From positions 62,001-126,000 of the forward strand of contig NZ_JAACFU010000014.1 of assembly GCF_029051725.1 (NCBI RefSeq): 64,000 nt of DNA, written 5' to 3'. Shown piece after piece: positions 7,899 to 16,609 of the stretch. The notes under the pieces are model-generated. The model was not told the origin of the DNA. It saw only the letters and a list, made by a program, of their open reading frames with translations, and did no database searches. The number at the start of each line of letters is the position of its first letter. Within the stretch, counting starts at the first letter, position 1. Origin of the DNA: Bradyrhizobium sp. CSS354. GTDB lineage: Bacteria; Pseudomonadota; Alphaproteobacteria; Rhizobiales; Xanthobacteraceae. Both the position numbers and the translations under genes were made by a program.

Positions 7899-9507
7899 AA
7901 AGCTCATCCTCGCCCATTTCTGGCTGGCCTTCGCCGTGTTCGGCATCGCGCTCACGCTCGGCGCCTGGCAAATGTTCATCCGCAGCCCGATCGGCACCTG
8001 GCTGTCCAATCCCGAGCTCTATTACCGCTCGCTGACCGCGCACGGCACGGTGATGGGCTACGTCTTCCCGACCCTGGTCGCGATGGGCTTCGGCTACGCC
8101 ATCAGCGAGTCTGCGCTGGAGCAGCGTCTTGTCGGTGTGCGCTGGGCCTGGGCGGGATTCTGGCTGATTGTGGTCGGCGCGATCATGGCGATGGTCCCGG
8201 TCGGGCTCGGCCGCGCCTCGGTGCTCTACACCTTCTATCCGCCGCTGATCGGCAACGTCTTCTACTATCTCGGCGTCGTGCTGGTCGTGGTCGGCTCCTG
8301 GATCTGGGTCGCGCTGATGTCAGTCAATCTGCGCGTCTGGCGCAAGGCCCATCCCGGCGCGCCGGTGCCGCTGGCGATGTTCGCCAACGTCGCGGGCTCG
8401 TATCTGTGGGCCTGGACCGCGGTCGGCGCCGCGCTCGAGCTGCTGCTGCAGATCATTCCGGTCGCGGCCGGGCTGAAGGCCACCATCGACGCCGGCCTTG
8501 CCCGCGTGTTCTTCTCCTGGACGCTGCACGCCATCGTCTATTTCTGGCTGATGCCGACCTACATCGCCTATTACACAATCGTGCCGCGCGCGATCGGCGG
8601 CCGCATCTATTCCGACAGCATGGCGCGGATTTCCTTCATCCTGTTCCTGGTGGTCGCGATGCCGATCGGCATGCACCACACCTTCGCGGATCCGCAGGTC
8701 GGCGCCGGCTTCAAGTTCATTCATTCGGCCTTCACCGCGCTGGTCGCGCTGCCCACGCTGCTGACCGTGTTCACGATCTGCGCCTCGGTCGAGATCGCGG
8801 CGCGCCTGCGCGGCGGCCGCGGCATGTTCGGCTGGATCAGGGCCCTGCCCTGGGACAATCCGATGATGCTGGCCCTCGCCTTTTCCTTCGTCATGCTCGG
8901 CTTCGGCGGCGCCGGCGGCCTCATCAACATGAGCTATCAGCTCGATGCGTCGATCCACAACACGCAGTGGATCACCGGCCACTTCCACCTGATCTTCGGC
9001 GGCGCCATCGTGATCATGTATTTTGCGATCGCCTATGATCTGTGGCCGCATCTGACCGGGCGCGAGCTGATCGATCTCCGCCTGATCCGCACCCAGCTCT
9101 GGCTGTGGTTCATCGGCATGATCGTCACGACCTTTCCCTGGCACTGGGTCGGCATTCTCGGCATGCCGCGCCGCATGGCCTATTTCGACTTCGGCGATCC
9201 CGCGATCGCGCCGCAGGCACTCTCGGTCACCCTCTCTGCCATCGGCGGCTTCATCCTGCTGGCGTCGGGCATCATGTTCATCGTTATCCTGGCCCGCGGC
9301 ATGCGTGCGCCGCTGGTCGACGCCGGCCCCTATCGCTTTGCGCTGGCGGTGCACCAGCCCACAATGGTCCCGGTCGCGCTCAACACCCACGCGCTGTGGG
9401 TGGCGCTGATGATCGCGCTGACCCTCACCAATTACGGCTATCCGATCCTGAATCTGGCGCTGAGCGAGGGCACGTCGGTGCCCGCCGTCTATGTGGGAGC
9501 GCAGTGA
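7885..9507 (+). CDS. Haem-copper oxidase subunit I, B-type (ba3/b(o/a)3-like)
   Basis: 540-residue integral membrane catalytic subunit that reduces O2 to water. The metal ligands are in place: low-spin haem ligand His53 (TAHGTVMGY); CuB ligand His215 with the cross-linking Tyr219 (HAIVY); CuB ligands His264 and His265 (GMHHTFADP); and haem ligands His366 and His368 (TGHFHLIF). The HAIVYFW segment and the absence of the A-type glutamate motif mark it as type B. The start is GTG at 7885 (or TTG at 7888) after 'gggaggctgagct', inside the end of coxB. No subunit III or haem-synthesis genes accompany it. Confidence 0.94.
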   Translation: MLVNRKLILAHFWLAFAVFGIALTLGAWQMFIRSPIGTWLSNPELYYRSLTAHGTVMGYVFPTLVAMGFGYAISESALEQRLVGVRWAWAGFWLIVVGAIMAMVPVGLGRASVLYTFYPPLIGNVFYYLGVVLVVVGSWIWVALMSVNLRVWRKAHPGAPVPLAMFANVAGSYLWAWTAVGAALELLLQIIPVAAGLKATIDAGLARVFFSWTLHAIVYFWLMPTYIAYYTIVPRAIGGRIYSDSMARISFILFLVVAMPIGMHHTFADPQVGAGFKFIHSAFTALVALPTLLTVFTICASVEIAARLRGGRGMFGWIRALPWDNPMMLALAFSFVMLGFGGAGGLINMSYQLDASIHNTQWITGHFHLIFGGAIVIMYFAIAYDLWPHLTGRELIDLRLIRTQLWLWFIGMIVTTFPWHWVGILGMPRRMAYFDFGDPAIAPQALSVTLSAIGGFILLASGIMFIVILARGMRAPLVDAGPYRFALAVHQPTMVPVALNTHALWVALMIALTLTNYGYPILNLALSEGTSVPAVYVGAQ

Positions 9508-10322
9508 TGAGTGCGCGCGAGCTCTTCACCCTCACCAATCGTCATTTCAAGACGAGTGTCGGCATCACGGCCGCGTTCTTCTTCGTGACGGCGATTGCGG
9601 GCTTTATCGTGCTGCCTTTCGCACAGCCCTGGGTTCAGTTCGCCGATGTCTGGGACGCGATCTGCAGCGCGGCCGGTGTGCCGCAACGCGCAGCGAGCGT
9701 GACCGCGCCGGAGCAGACCAAGCGCCTGTCGGGGGTCGTGCTGACGTCGAACACGCTGTCACGCCCGAGCCAGGAGGCGATCGGCCGCGGCGCCACGCTG
9801 GCGCAGCGCTGCGCGATCTGCCACGGCCCGACAGGCGTCAGCCGTGCGGACTCGCCCAATCTCGCGGGTCAATATGCCGCCGTGATCTACAAGGAGCTGC
9901 ACGATTTCCGCACGGGCGCGCGCACCAATGCCGTGATGTCGCCGTTCGCCGTCAATTTGACGGACCAGGAGATCGCAGATCTCTCGAACTATTACGCTTA
10001 CCTGCCGCGGCTGCCGGCCTATCACCCGAGCCCGCAACTGCCCAAGCCAAACATCGTGATCTTCGGCGCACCGATGCGCGGCATCGCGCCCTGCGGCGCC
10101 TGCCATGGCAGCCTCGACAACAAGACCGGCAGCCCGTGGCTCGAAGGCCAGTCCGAGGCTTACATGAAGGCACAACTGCAGGCCTTCGCCTCAGGCGAGC
10201 GCCGCAACGACATAAGCCAGCAGATGCGCAACATCGCGCGTGCGATGACGCCGAAGGAGACCGAGCAGGCCGCAGCGTACTATGCCTCGCAGCCGCCGGA
10301 TGTCGTGAAGGCGGTGGATTGA
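9507..10322 (+). CDS. Membrane-anchored dihaem cytochrome c, last gene of the oxidase operon
   Basis: 271 residues with an uncleaved-looking N-terminal hydrophobic helix (residues 17-40) and two haem motifs, CAICH near residue 104 and CGACH near residue 196, in a c4-like tandem arrangement. The ATG at 9507 overlaps the coxA stop (TGATG), so it is cotranslated with subunit I. The anchor suggests that it stays with the oxidase as a bound electron donor. The frame is open further upstream through coxA, but that part is an out-of-frame shadow. Confidence 0.9.
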   Translation: MSARELFTLTNRHFKTSVGITAAFFFVTAIAGFIVLPFAQPWVQFADVWDAICSAAGVPQRAASVTAPEQTKRLSGVVLTSNTLSRPSQEAIGRGATLAQRCAICHGPTGVSRADSPNLAGQYAAVIYKELHDFRTGARTNAVMSPFAVNLTDQEIADLSNYYAYLPRLPAYHPSPQLPKPNIVIFGAPMRGIAPCGACHGSLDNKTGSPWLEGQSEAYMKAQLQAFASGERRNDISQQMRNIARAMTPKETEQAAAYYASQPPDVVKAVD

Positions 10323-10339
10323 GGCGGGCTCTTAATCCA

Positions 10340-10810
10340 CTACGACGACGCCGGCTTCCGCCGTCCGTAGATCGCATCCGCCCGCTTCTCGAACGCGATG
10401 GAGAATCGCGCGAACGCTGCGTCGAACATCGAGCCCATCAGGAGCGCCAGCATGCGGCTCTTGAACTCGTAGGCGAGGAAGAAACCGACGTCGCACACGC
10501 TCTCGCCTTTGGGCTCAAACGTCCAACGGTTTTCCAGATTGCTGAAGGGACCTTGCAGATATTCGACCAGGATCTTCAAATTGGCGCGGTCGAGTGTCAC
10601 GCGGCTGGTGAAGGATTCCCTGACCAGCTTGAACGACACCGTCATGTCCGCGACCAGCACCTCGGTGCCGTCGGGTTTCGCCATGCGCTGACGGACCTTC
10701 AGCGCGCTGCACAGCGGCACGAATTCCGGGTAGCGCTCGACGTCGGCGACCAGATCAAACATCTCGGACGCGCTGTGATCGACACGGCGCTTGCTCGAAA
10801 AATTGGGCAT
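10340..10810 (-). CDS. COQ10/RatA-type START-domain protein
   Basis: 156-residue SRPBCC/polyketide-cyclase-fold protein. The N-terminal MPNFSSKRRVDHSASEMFDLVADVERYPEFVPLC is the standard signature of the COQ10/RatA family. Eukaryotic COQ10 binds ubiquinone; E. coli RatA was described as a ribosome-association toxin. In alphaproteobacteria a gene of this type commonly follows lipA, as here (6 bp after the lipA stop), which favours a role in quinone or respiratory function over toxin activity. Confidence 0.85.
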   Translation of the reverse strand: MPNFSSKRRVDHSASEMFDLVADVERYPEFVPLCSALKVRQRMAKPDGTEVLVADMTVSFKLVRESFTSRVTLDRANLKILVEYLQGPFSNLENRWTFEPKGESVCDVGFFLAYEFKSRMLALLMGSMFDAAFARFSIAFEKRADAIYGRRKPASS

Positions 10811-10816
10811 GGCGAT

Positions 10817-11773
10817 TCAGCGGGCGCTTGCTGCCCGCGCGGCCTTCAGTTTCGCAAAATCCTCGCCGGCATGATGCGACGAACGGGTGAGCGGGCTCGC
10901 CGACACCATCAGGAAGCCCTTCGTGTAGGCAACCTTCTCGTAGGACGAAAACTCGTCCGGCGGCACGTAACGCATCACGGCGTGATGCTTGCGGGTCGGC
11001 TGGAGATATTGCCCGATGGTCAGGAAATCGACGTCGGCCGAACGCAGATCGTCCATCACCTGCTGCACCTCGTGGCGCTCTTCCCCCAAGCCGACCATGA
11101 TGCCGGACTTGGTGAAGATGGTGGGATCGAGCTCCTTGACCCGCTGCAGCAGCCGGATCGAATGGAAATAGCGCGCGCCCGGCCGCACCGTGAGATAGCA
11201 CGACGGCACGGTCTCGAGATTGTGGTTGAACACGTCGGGCTTCGCCGCGACGACGATTTCCAGCGCCCCCTCCTTGCGCAAGAAATCCGGTGTCAGGATC
11301 TCGATCGTGGTCGAGGGGCACGCGGCGCGGATCGCGCGGATGGTCTGGGCGAAATGCGCGGCGCCGCCGTCGGCGAGATCGTCGCGGTCGACGGAGGTGA
11401 TGACGACATGGGCAAGGCCCAGCTTGGCCACGGCCTCGCCAACGTTCTGCGGCTCGGCCGCGTCGAGCGCGTTCGGCATGCCGGTCTTGACGTTGCAGAA
11501 CGCACAGGCGCGGGTGCAGGTGTCGCCCATGATCATGAAGGTCGCGTGCTTCTTGTCCCAGCACTCGCCGATATTCGGGCAGCCCGCCTCCTCGCACACC
11601 GTGTGCAGGCCGTTGGCGCGCACGATGTTGCGGGTGTCGGCATAGCCGCGGGTGTTGGGCGCGCGTACGCGGATCCAGTCCGGCTTCGGCGGCGAAGCGG
11701 AATCGGGCCGATTCACCTTTTCGGGGTGACGTGGGCGCAGCGGGTTCGAGATGGTATCGACAATAACGACCAT
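10817..11773 (-). CDS. lipA: Lipoyl synthase
   Basis: 318-residue radical-SAM enzyme that inserts two sulfurs into protein-bound octanoyl groups to make lipoate. Both iron-sulfur clusters are visible: the auxiliary cluster in CEEAGCPNIGEC (about residues 60-71) and the radical-SAM CxxxCxxC in CTRACAFC (about residues 87-94). The C-terminal RSSHHAGEDF segment is also family-typical. It is upstream of, and probably cotranscribed with, the COQ10/RatA-type gene. Confidence 0.96.
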   Translation of the reverse strand: MVVIVDTISNPLRPRHPEKVNRPDSASPPKPDWIRVRAPNTRGYADTRNIVRANGLHTVCEEAGCPNIGECWDKKHATFMIMGDTCTRACAFCNVKTGMPNALDAAEPQNVGEAVAKLGLAHVVITSVDRDDLADGGAAHFAQTIRAIRAACPSTTIEILTPDFLRKEGALEIVVAAKPDVFNHNLETVPSCYLTVRPGARYFHSIRLLQRVKELDPTIFTKSGIMVGLGEERHEVQQVMDDLRSADVDFLTIGQYLQPTRKHHAVMRYVPPDEFSSYEKVAYTKGFLMVSASPLTRSSHHAGEDFAKLKAARAASAR

Positions 11774-11903
11774 GGGGTGTCCGGTCTGACCAAGTCCTAC
11801 CTAGTCGGTCTGGCCGGGCATCGCAACCCGGCTCGCCCCGCTTCAGGGAACATGGCAGATATGGGCAATATCCTGCTCTGTTCTCTGGCGATTCTCACCT
11901 CGA

Positions 11904-12506
11904 ATGGCTCCAGTCTCGAAGACCTCTACTCCCCGGCTCGGCAAAGCGCTGAAGCGTGCCTTTTTCGCACGCAGCGTCCACGAGGTCGCGCCCGACCTGA
12001 TCGGTGCGACCATGCTGGTCGATGGCGTCGGCGGCCTCATTGTCGAAGTCGAGGCCTATCATCATACCGAGCCGGCGGCGCACTCCTATCGAGGCCCGAC
12101 GCCGCGGAACCAGGTGATGTTCGGCCCGCCCGGCTTTGCCTATGTCTACCGCTCCTACGGCATCCACTGGTGCGTGAACTTCGTCTGCGAGGAGGAAGGC
12201 TCGGCCAGCGCCGTGCTGATCCGCGCGCTGGAGCCGACCCACGGCATCGCCGCGATGCGTCGGCGGCGCCATCTCCAGGATTTGCACGCGTTGTGCTCGG
12301 GCCCGGGCAAGCTGACCGAAGCGCTCGGCATCACCATCGTGCACAATGCCTTGCCGCTGGACCGTCCGCCGATCGCGCTGCATGCGCGGACGGAGGATTT
12401 GGAGGTCGTGGCCGGAATCCGGATCGGCATCACCAAAGCCGTCGAGCTGCCCTGGCGCTATGGCGTCAGGGGCTCGAAGTTTTTGAGCAAGCCGTTCCCG
12501 AAATAA
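11904..12506 (+). CDS. DNA-3-methyladenine glycosylase (AAG/MPG family)
   Basis: 200-residue base-excision repair glycosylase of the AAG fold. Recognisable segments are IVEVEAYHHTEPAAHSYRG (containing the catalytic Glu), the intercalating YVYRSYGIHWC loop, and SGPGKLTEALGI. It removes alkylated purines from DNA. Its stop is 2 bp from the valS stop on the opposite strand, with no room for a separate terminator. Confidence 0.93.
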   Translation: MAPVSKTSTPRLGKALKRAFFARSVHEVAPDLIGATMLVDGVGGLIVEVEAYHHTEPAAHSYRGPTPRNQVMFGPPGFAYVYRSYGIHWCVNFVCEEEGSASAVLIRALEPTHGIAAMRRRRHLQDLHALCSGPGKLTEALGITIVHNALPLDRPPIALHARTEDLEVVAGIRIGITKAVELPWRYGVRGSKFLSKPFPK

Positions 12507-12508
12507 GC

Positions 12509-15385
12509 TTAGGACGCCTGCTTGAGCCGCTCCAGCGCCTCGAGCAGCTTGGCTTTACGGGCGAGTGCGGCCTCACGCTTCTCGCGCTCCTCCTCGACGA
12601 CCTCCTCGGCGGCGTTGGCCACGAATTTCTCGTTCGCCAGCTTGGACTCTGCGCGCTTGATGTCGGCGTCGGCTTTGCCGATTTCCTTGTCAAGACGCGT
12701 GCGCTCGGCGGCGACGTCGATCACGCCCTTCAGCGGCAGCGCAGCCACCTCGCCGCGCACCAGGAGCTGGACCGCGCCGTCGGGCGCACGGTCGGCGAAG
12801 GAGATGTCCGACAACCGCGCCATGCGCTTGATGACGTCGCTCCAGCGCGGCGCGCGCTCCTTCGTCCCGGCCGAGGCGCCTGCGAGCACCAGCGCCGTCA
12901 GGGTCGCCGGCGGGATGTTCATCTCGGCGCGCACCGAACGGATCTGCGTGACAAGGTCGATCACCCAGCCGATCTCGGCCTCGGCTGCGGGATCGGTGAA
13001 GTCGGCATGGTCGAAGATCGGCAGCACCCAAACCGGCGAGACCAGCGCGTCGGTCGGGCCCGTCGTCGCCGCGAGCATCGCAAGCTGCTCCGGCGTCGGC
13101 GCGGCCGGCTTCAGCGGCCACGATGCAAGCGCGAGCAGACCGTCGCGCTTGGCCGTCACCTCCCACAGCTCCTCGGTGATGAAGGGCATGAAGGGGTGCA
13201 GCAGTTTCAGGATCTCGTCGCGCGCCCATGCCACCATGGCGCGGGTCTCGGCCTTGGCAGGGCTGTCGGGACCGAGCAGCACGGGTTTTGCGAGCTCGAG
13301 ATACCAGTCGCAATAGACGTTCCAGACGAAGCGGTAGATGCTGCCGGCGGCGTCGTTGAAGCGATAGGCCTCGATCGCCTCGGTCACCTCCCGCGTGGTG
13401 TGCGCGCTCTCATGCGCGATCCAGCGGTTCAGCGTCTCCTTGACCTTGGCCGGCTCGAAACCCTCGGGCACGGCGCAGTGGTTCATCTCCGCGAAGCGCG
13501 ACGCATTCCAGAGCTTGGTCGCGAAATTGCGATAGCCCTCGACACGGCTGGTGGCGAGCTTGATGTCGCGTCCCTGTGCGGCCATCGCGGCCAGCGTGAA
13601 GCGCAGCGCGTCGGCACCATATTGGTCGATCAGGCTGAGCGGATCGATGACGTTGCCCTTCGACTTCGACATCTTGGCGCCCTTCTCGTCGCGGACGAGG
13701 GCGTGGATGTAGATCGTGGAGAACGGCACCTCCTTCATGAAGTGGAGGCCCATCATCATCATGCGGGCGACCCAGAAGAAGATGATGTCGAAGCCGGTCA
13801 CCAGCGCGTTGGTCGGGTAGTAACGCTGCACTTCCGGCGCGTCTGCGGGCCAGCCGAGGGTCGAGAACGGCCACAGCGCCGAGGAGAACCAGGTGTCGAG
13901 CACGTCTTCGTCGCGCGTGATGAAGCCATCACGCTTGTTGCGGTCGAGCGCCATCTCGCGGCCCTGCTCGACCGTGATGACTTCCTGCTCGACGTAATAG
14001 CCGAGGGCGTGGCTGACGGCCTCCTCCTCGGTCTCGGCGACGAACACCTTGCCGTCGGGACCGTACCAGGCCGGGATCTGGTGGCCCCACCACAGCTGGC
14101 GCGAGATGCACCAGGGCTGGATGTTCTCCATCCACTCGAAATAGGTCTTTTCCCAGTTCTTCGGCACGAAGGTGGTTTCGCCCGAACGCACTGCGGCCAT
14201 CGCGGGCTTCGCCAGCGTCTTGGCGTCGACATACCATTGGTCGGTCAGATAGGGCTCGATCACCGTGCCGGAGCGGTCGCCATGCGGCACCATGTGGGTG
14301 TGCGGTTCGATTCGCTCGACGAAGCCGAACGATTCCAGCCGCTCGACGATGCGCTTGCGCGCTGCAAAGCGATCGAGCTTGTTGAACTCCTCGGCGAACT
14401 GCGCGGCACCTTCCGGCAGGTCGCGCAGATAATCCTCGTTGTCGAGGAGATCGAGGCAACCTTCCTTGTCGATGACGCTGATCCGGGCCAGGCCGTGGCG
14501 ATTGCCGACCTCGAAGTCGTTGAAGTCGTGCGCCGGTGTCACCTTCACCGCGCCCGAGCCCTTCTCCGGATCGGAATAATCGTCGGCGACGATCTGGATC
14601 TTGCGGCCGACCAGCGGCAGGATCACGTTCTTGCCGACCACCTTCTGATAGCGCTCGTCTTCGGGATGCACGGCGACGCCGGTATCGCCGAGCATGGTCT
14701 CCGGGCGCGTGGTGGCAACGACAATGAAGCTCGCGGGATCGTCGGGGCTGAAAGTCTTGCCCTCGATCGGATAGCGCAGGTACCAGAGGTGGCCCTTGAC
14801 CTCGGTCTGCTGCACTTCGAGATCGGAGATCGCGGTGAGCAGCTTGGTGTCCCAGTTCACCAGCCGCTTGTCCTTATAGATCAGGCCGTCGCGGTGCAGC
14901 TCGACGAACACCTTGACCACGGCCTTGGACAGGCCCTCGTCCATGGTGAAGCGTTCGCGCGACCAGTCGCAGGAGGCGCCGAGCCGCTTGAGCTGGTTGA
15001 TGATGGTGTCGCCGCTCTCGGCCTTCCACTGCCAGACCCGCTCCAGAAACTTCTCGCGACCCATCTCGCGACGGCTGGGCTGCTGGCGCTCCATCAGCTG
15101 CCGCTCGACCACCATCTGGGTGGCGATGCCGGCATGGTCGGTGCCGGGCTGCCACAGCACGTCGCGGCCGCGCATGCGCTCGAAGCGGCACAGGATGTCC
15201 TGAAGCGTGTTGTTGAGGGCGTGGCCCATGTGCAGCGAGCCCGTCACATTCGGCGGCGGGATCACGATGGTAAAGGGCACTGCGTCGCGGCGGTCGGGGC
15301 GGCCGGCCTTGAAGGCAAGGCTGTCCTCCCACACGACGGACATGCGGGCTTCGATATCGGCGGGCTGGTAATTTTTCTCGATCAT
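12509..15385 (-). CDS. valS: Valyl-tRNA synthetase
   Basis: 958-residue class I aminoacyl-tRNA synthetase, a typical ValS length. The HIGH-type motif is NVTGSLHMGHALN near residue 50 and the KMSKS loop is GAKMSKSKGNV near residue 560. The editing (CP1) domain lies between them. A C-terminal coiled coil rich in Glu/Lys/Arg (about residues 880-955) matches the tRNA-binding arm seen in bacterial ValS. It follows the popZ-like gene on the same strand by about 145 bp. Confidence 0.97.
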   Translation of the reverse strand: MIEKNYQPADIEARMSVVWEDSLAFKAGRPDRRDAVPFTIVIPPPNVTGSLHMGHALNNTLQDILCRFERMRGRDVLWQPGTDHAGIATQMVVERQLMERQQPSRREMGREKFLERVWQWKAESGDTIINQLKRLGASCDWSRERFTMDEGLSKAVVKVFVELHRDGLIYKDKRLVNWDTKLLTAISDLEVQQTEVKGHLWYLRYPIEGKTFSPDDPASFIVVATTRPETMLGDTGVAVHPEDERYQKVVGKNVILPLVGRKIQIVADDYSDPEKGSGAVKVTPAHDFNDFEVGNRHGLARISVIDKEGCLDLLDNEDYLRDLPEGAAQFAEEFNKLDRFAARKRIVERLESFGFVERIEPHTHMVPHGDRSGTVIEPYLTDQWYVDAKTLAKPAMAAVRSGETTFVPKNWEKTYFEWMENIQPWCISRQLWWGHQIPAWYGPDGKVFVAETEEEAVSHALGYYVEQEVITVEQGREMALDRNKRDGFITRDEDVLDTWFSSALWPFSTLGWPADAPEVQRYYPTNALVTGFDIIFFWVARMMMMGLHFMKEVPFSTIYIHALVRDEKGAKMSKSKGNVIDPLSLIDQYGADALRFTLAAMAAQGRDIKLATSRVEGYRNFATKLWNASRFAEMNHCAVPEGFEPAKVKETLNRWIAHESAHTTREVTEAIEAYRFNDAAGSIYRFVWNVYCDWYLELAKPVLLGPDSPAKAETRAMVAWARDEILKLLHPFMPFITEELWEVTAKRDGLLALASWPLKPAAPTPEQLAMLAATTGPTDALVSPVWVLPIFDHADFTDPAAEAEIGWVIDLVTQIRSVRAEMNIPPATLTALVLAGASAGTKERAPRWSDVIKRMARLSDISFADRAPDGAVQLLVRGEVAALPLKGVIDVAAERTRLDKEIGKADADIKRAESKLANEKFVANAAEEVVEEEREKREAALARKAKLLEALERLKQAS

Positions 15386-15530
15386 GGCGCTGTTAGAAAG
15401 CCGCGCACGGGGTCCAAGTCAACGGACAAGTCAACGGAAAGGTCAGGGAAAGCCAGGCGGCAACAGGGCTTTCCGGTCCGGTCGGAATATGACGCACAAG
15501 CAGGGCTTTATGAGGGCTCTGCGGCCCGAT

Positions 15531-16304
15531 CTACCTGCCGCCGCGCGATACCCGCTCGATTTCGGCCTTCACGATGCGTTCAACGAGGCCCGGCAAATTG
15601 TCGTCCAGCCAGGATTTCAGCATCGGACGCAGCATCTCCTTGACCAGATCCTCCAGCGTTCGCGCATTGCTGCTGAGCACTGTGTGGGCCAGGGAATTGA
15701 AGGCGGATTCGACCGCGGAGACCGTCGATTGCGCCAGCATCGGCTGTTGGGGCGGCAGTGGCGGCGCATCGAAATCCACCGGCGCATAGGATGCCGGCGT
15801 CGGACGCGGCGGCGGCGATTCGGCGAATTCGAGATCGTCGCGCGGGTCGACCTTGCGGAAGCTCGGCGGCGGCGGAGGCGGCGTTGGCTCCATCGCCAGC
15901 GCCATATCGTCGGTCAATTCCAGCACGTCGGGCTCAGGTTCGGGCTCCGGCTCGGGAGCACGGGTTTCCGGCGCAGGCGTGGCCGCGTCGAGCCCTGCCA
16001 GCAGCGCGTCGATATCGTCCTGATTGTTGGATGCATCCGCCTCAGGCGCGGGGGCCGGCGGCGGCGCCGGCTTGGCAGCCGGAGGCGGTGCGGGCTTCTC
16101 GGCGGCCGGTTTGGGCGGCGCGACTTTGGATGGCGGAATATCGCTGATCGCCTGCGGCTTCGCTGGCGCGGCGGGGGCGGCAGCTTTCTCGGGCTTGGCA
16201 GCATCCGCCGGTGGCGGCTTGGCCTCATCGTCGGCAATGATGCGCCGGATCGAGGCCAGAATCTCCTCCATCGAGGGTTCTGTGACCTTTGCAGGCTGCG
16301 TCAT
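15531..16304 (-). CDS. DUF2497 protein, PopZ-like polar organiser
   Basis: 257 residues. The N-terminal EPSMEEILASIRRIIADDEA is the hallmark of Caulobacter PopZ and its relatives. A long Pro/Ala/Glu-rich disordered spacer (about residues 35-175) follows, then a C-terminal helical oligomerisation segment (LEDLVKEMLRPMLKSWLDDN and onward). PopZ forms a condensate at cell poles that anchors chromosome origins. ATG 16304 was preferred over GTG 16316 because the GGAG in the intervening bases can act as its ribosome-binding site. The tolC-popZ-valS order is a shared-strand cluster. Confidence 0.85.
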   Translation of the reverse strand: MTQPAKVTEPSMEEILASIRRIIADDEAKPPPADAAKPEKAAAPAAPAKPQAISDIPPSKVAPPKPAAEKPAPPPAAKPAPPPAPAPEADASNNQDDIDALLAGLDAATPAPETRAPEPEPEPEPDVLELTDDMALAMEPTPPPPPPSFRKVDPRDDLEFAESPPPRPTPASYAPVDFDAPPLPPQQPMLAQSTVSAVESAFNSLAHTVLSSNARTLEDLVKEMLRPMLKSWLDDNLPGLVERIVKAEIERVSRGGR

Positions 16305-16609
16305 CTCCGACTCCACATCATCAACGCCCTCGCATGCGTTGTTTTACACCAAGCACGACAGGATTGGCCGGTTCCGGATGGACGGCCCGCCATTTTCGGC
16401 GCGGCAGCCCGACTTGTCCCCAGATGACGGCTCAACGTGCAGCGGTGAGCCCCTGCCCTCGGCACTCATGCTTTACGCACACGGCATCGGATGCGGAGCG
16501 AATCGGCCCGCATCTTCTTGGCAAGGCTATGTCAGGGATTTTGCTGATTGCAAGCAAAGCACCGGTCGGCTTCGACTATTCGCGAGGCCGACCGGACGAT
16601 TACGGGACT
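16305..16609. other. Gap between popZ-like gene and tolC with terminator-like hairpin
   Basis: About 300 bp without a supported gene. Its clearest structure is a 9-bp perfect inverted repeat at 16562-16595 (CCGGTCGGC ... GCCGACCGG, 16-nt loop) just downstream of the tolC stop. On the reverse strand it is followed by a moderately T-rich run (TGCTTTGCTTG), so it may terminate tolC. The rest should hold the popZ promoter, but no confident promoter elements were found. Confidence 0.45.

Noticed and set aside
9491..15643. A 2050-codon open frame on the plus strand across cytochrome, lipA and valS DNA
   Set aside because: It is antisense to lipA and valS and overlaps other well-supported genes in another frame. 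Its translation is His/Arg/Asp-rich low-complexity sequence, typical of a GC-rich shadow frame.
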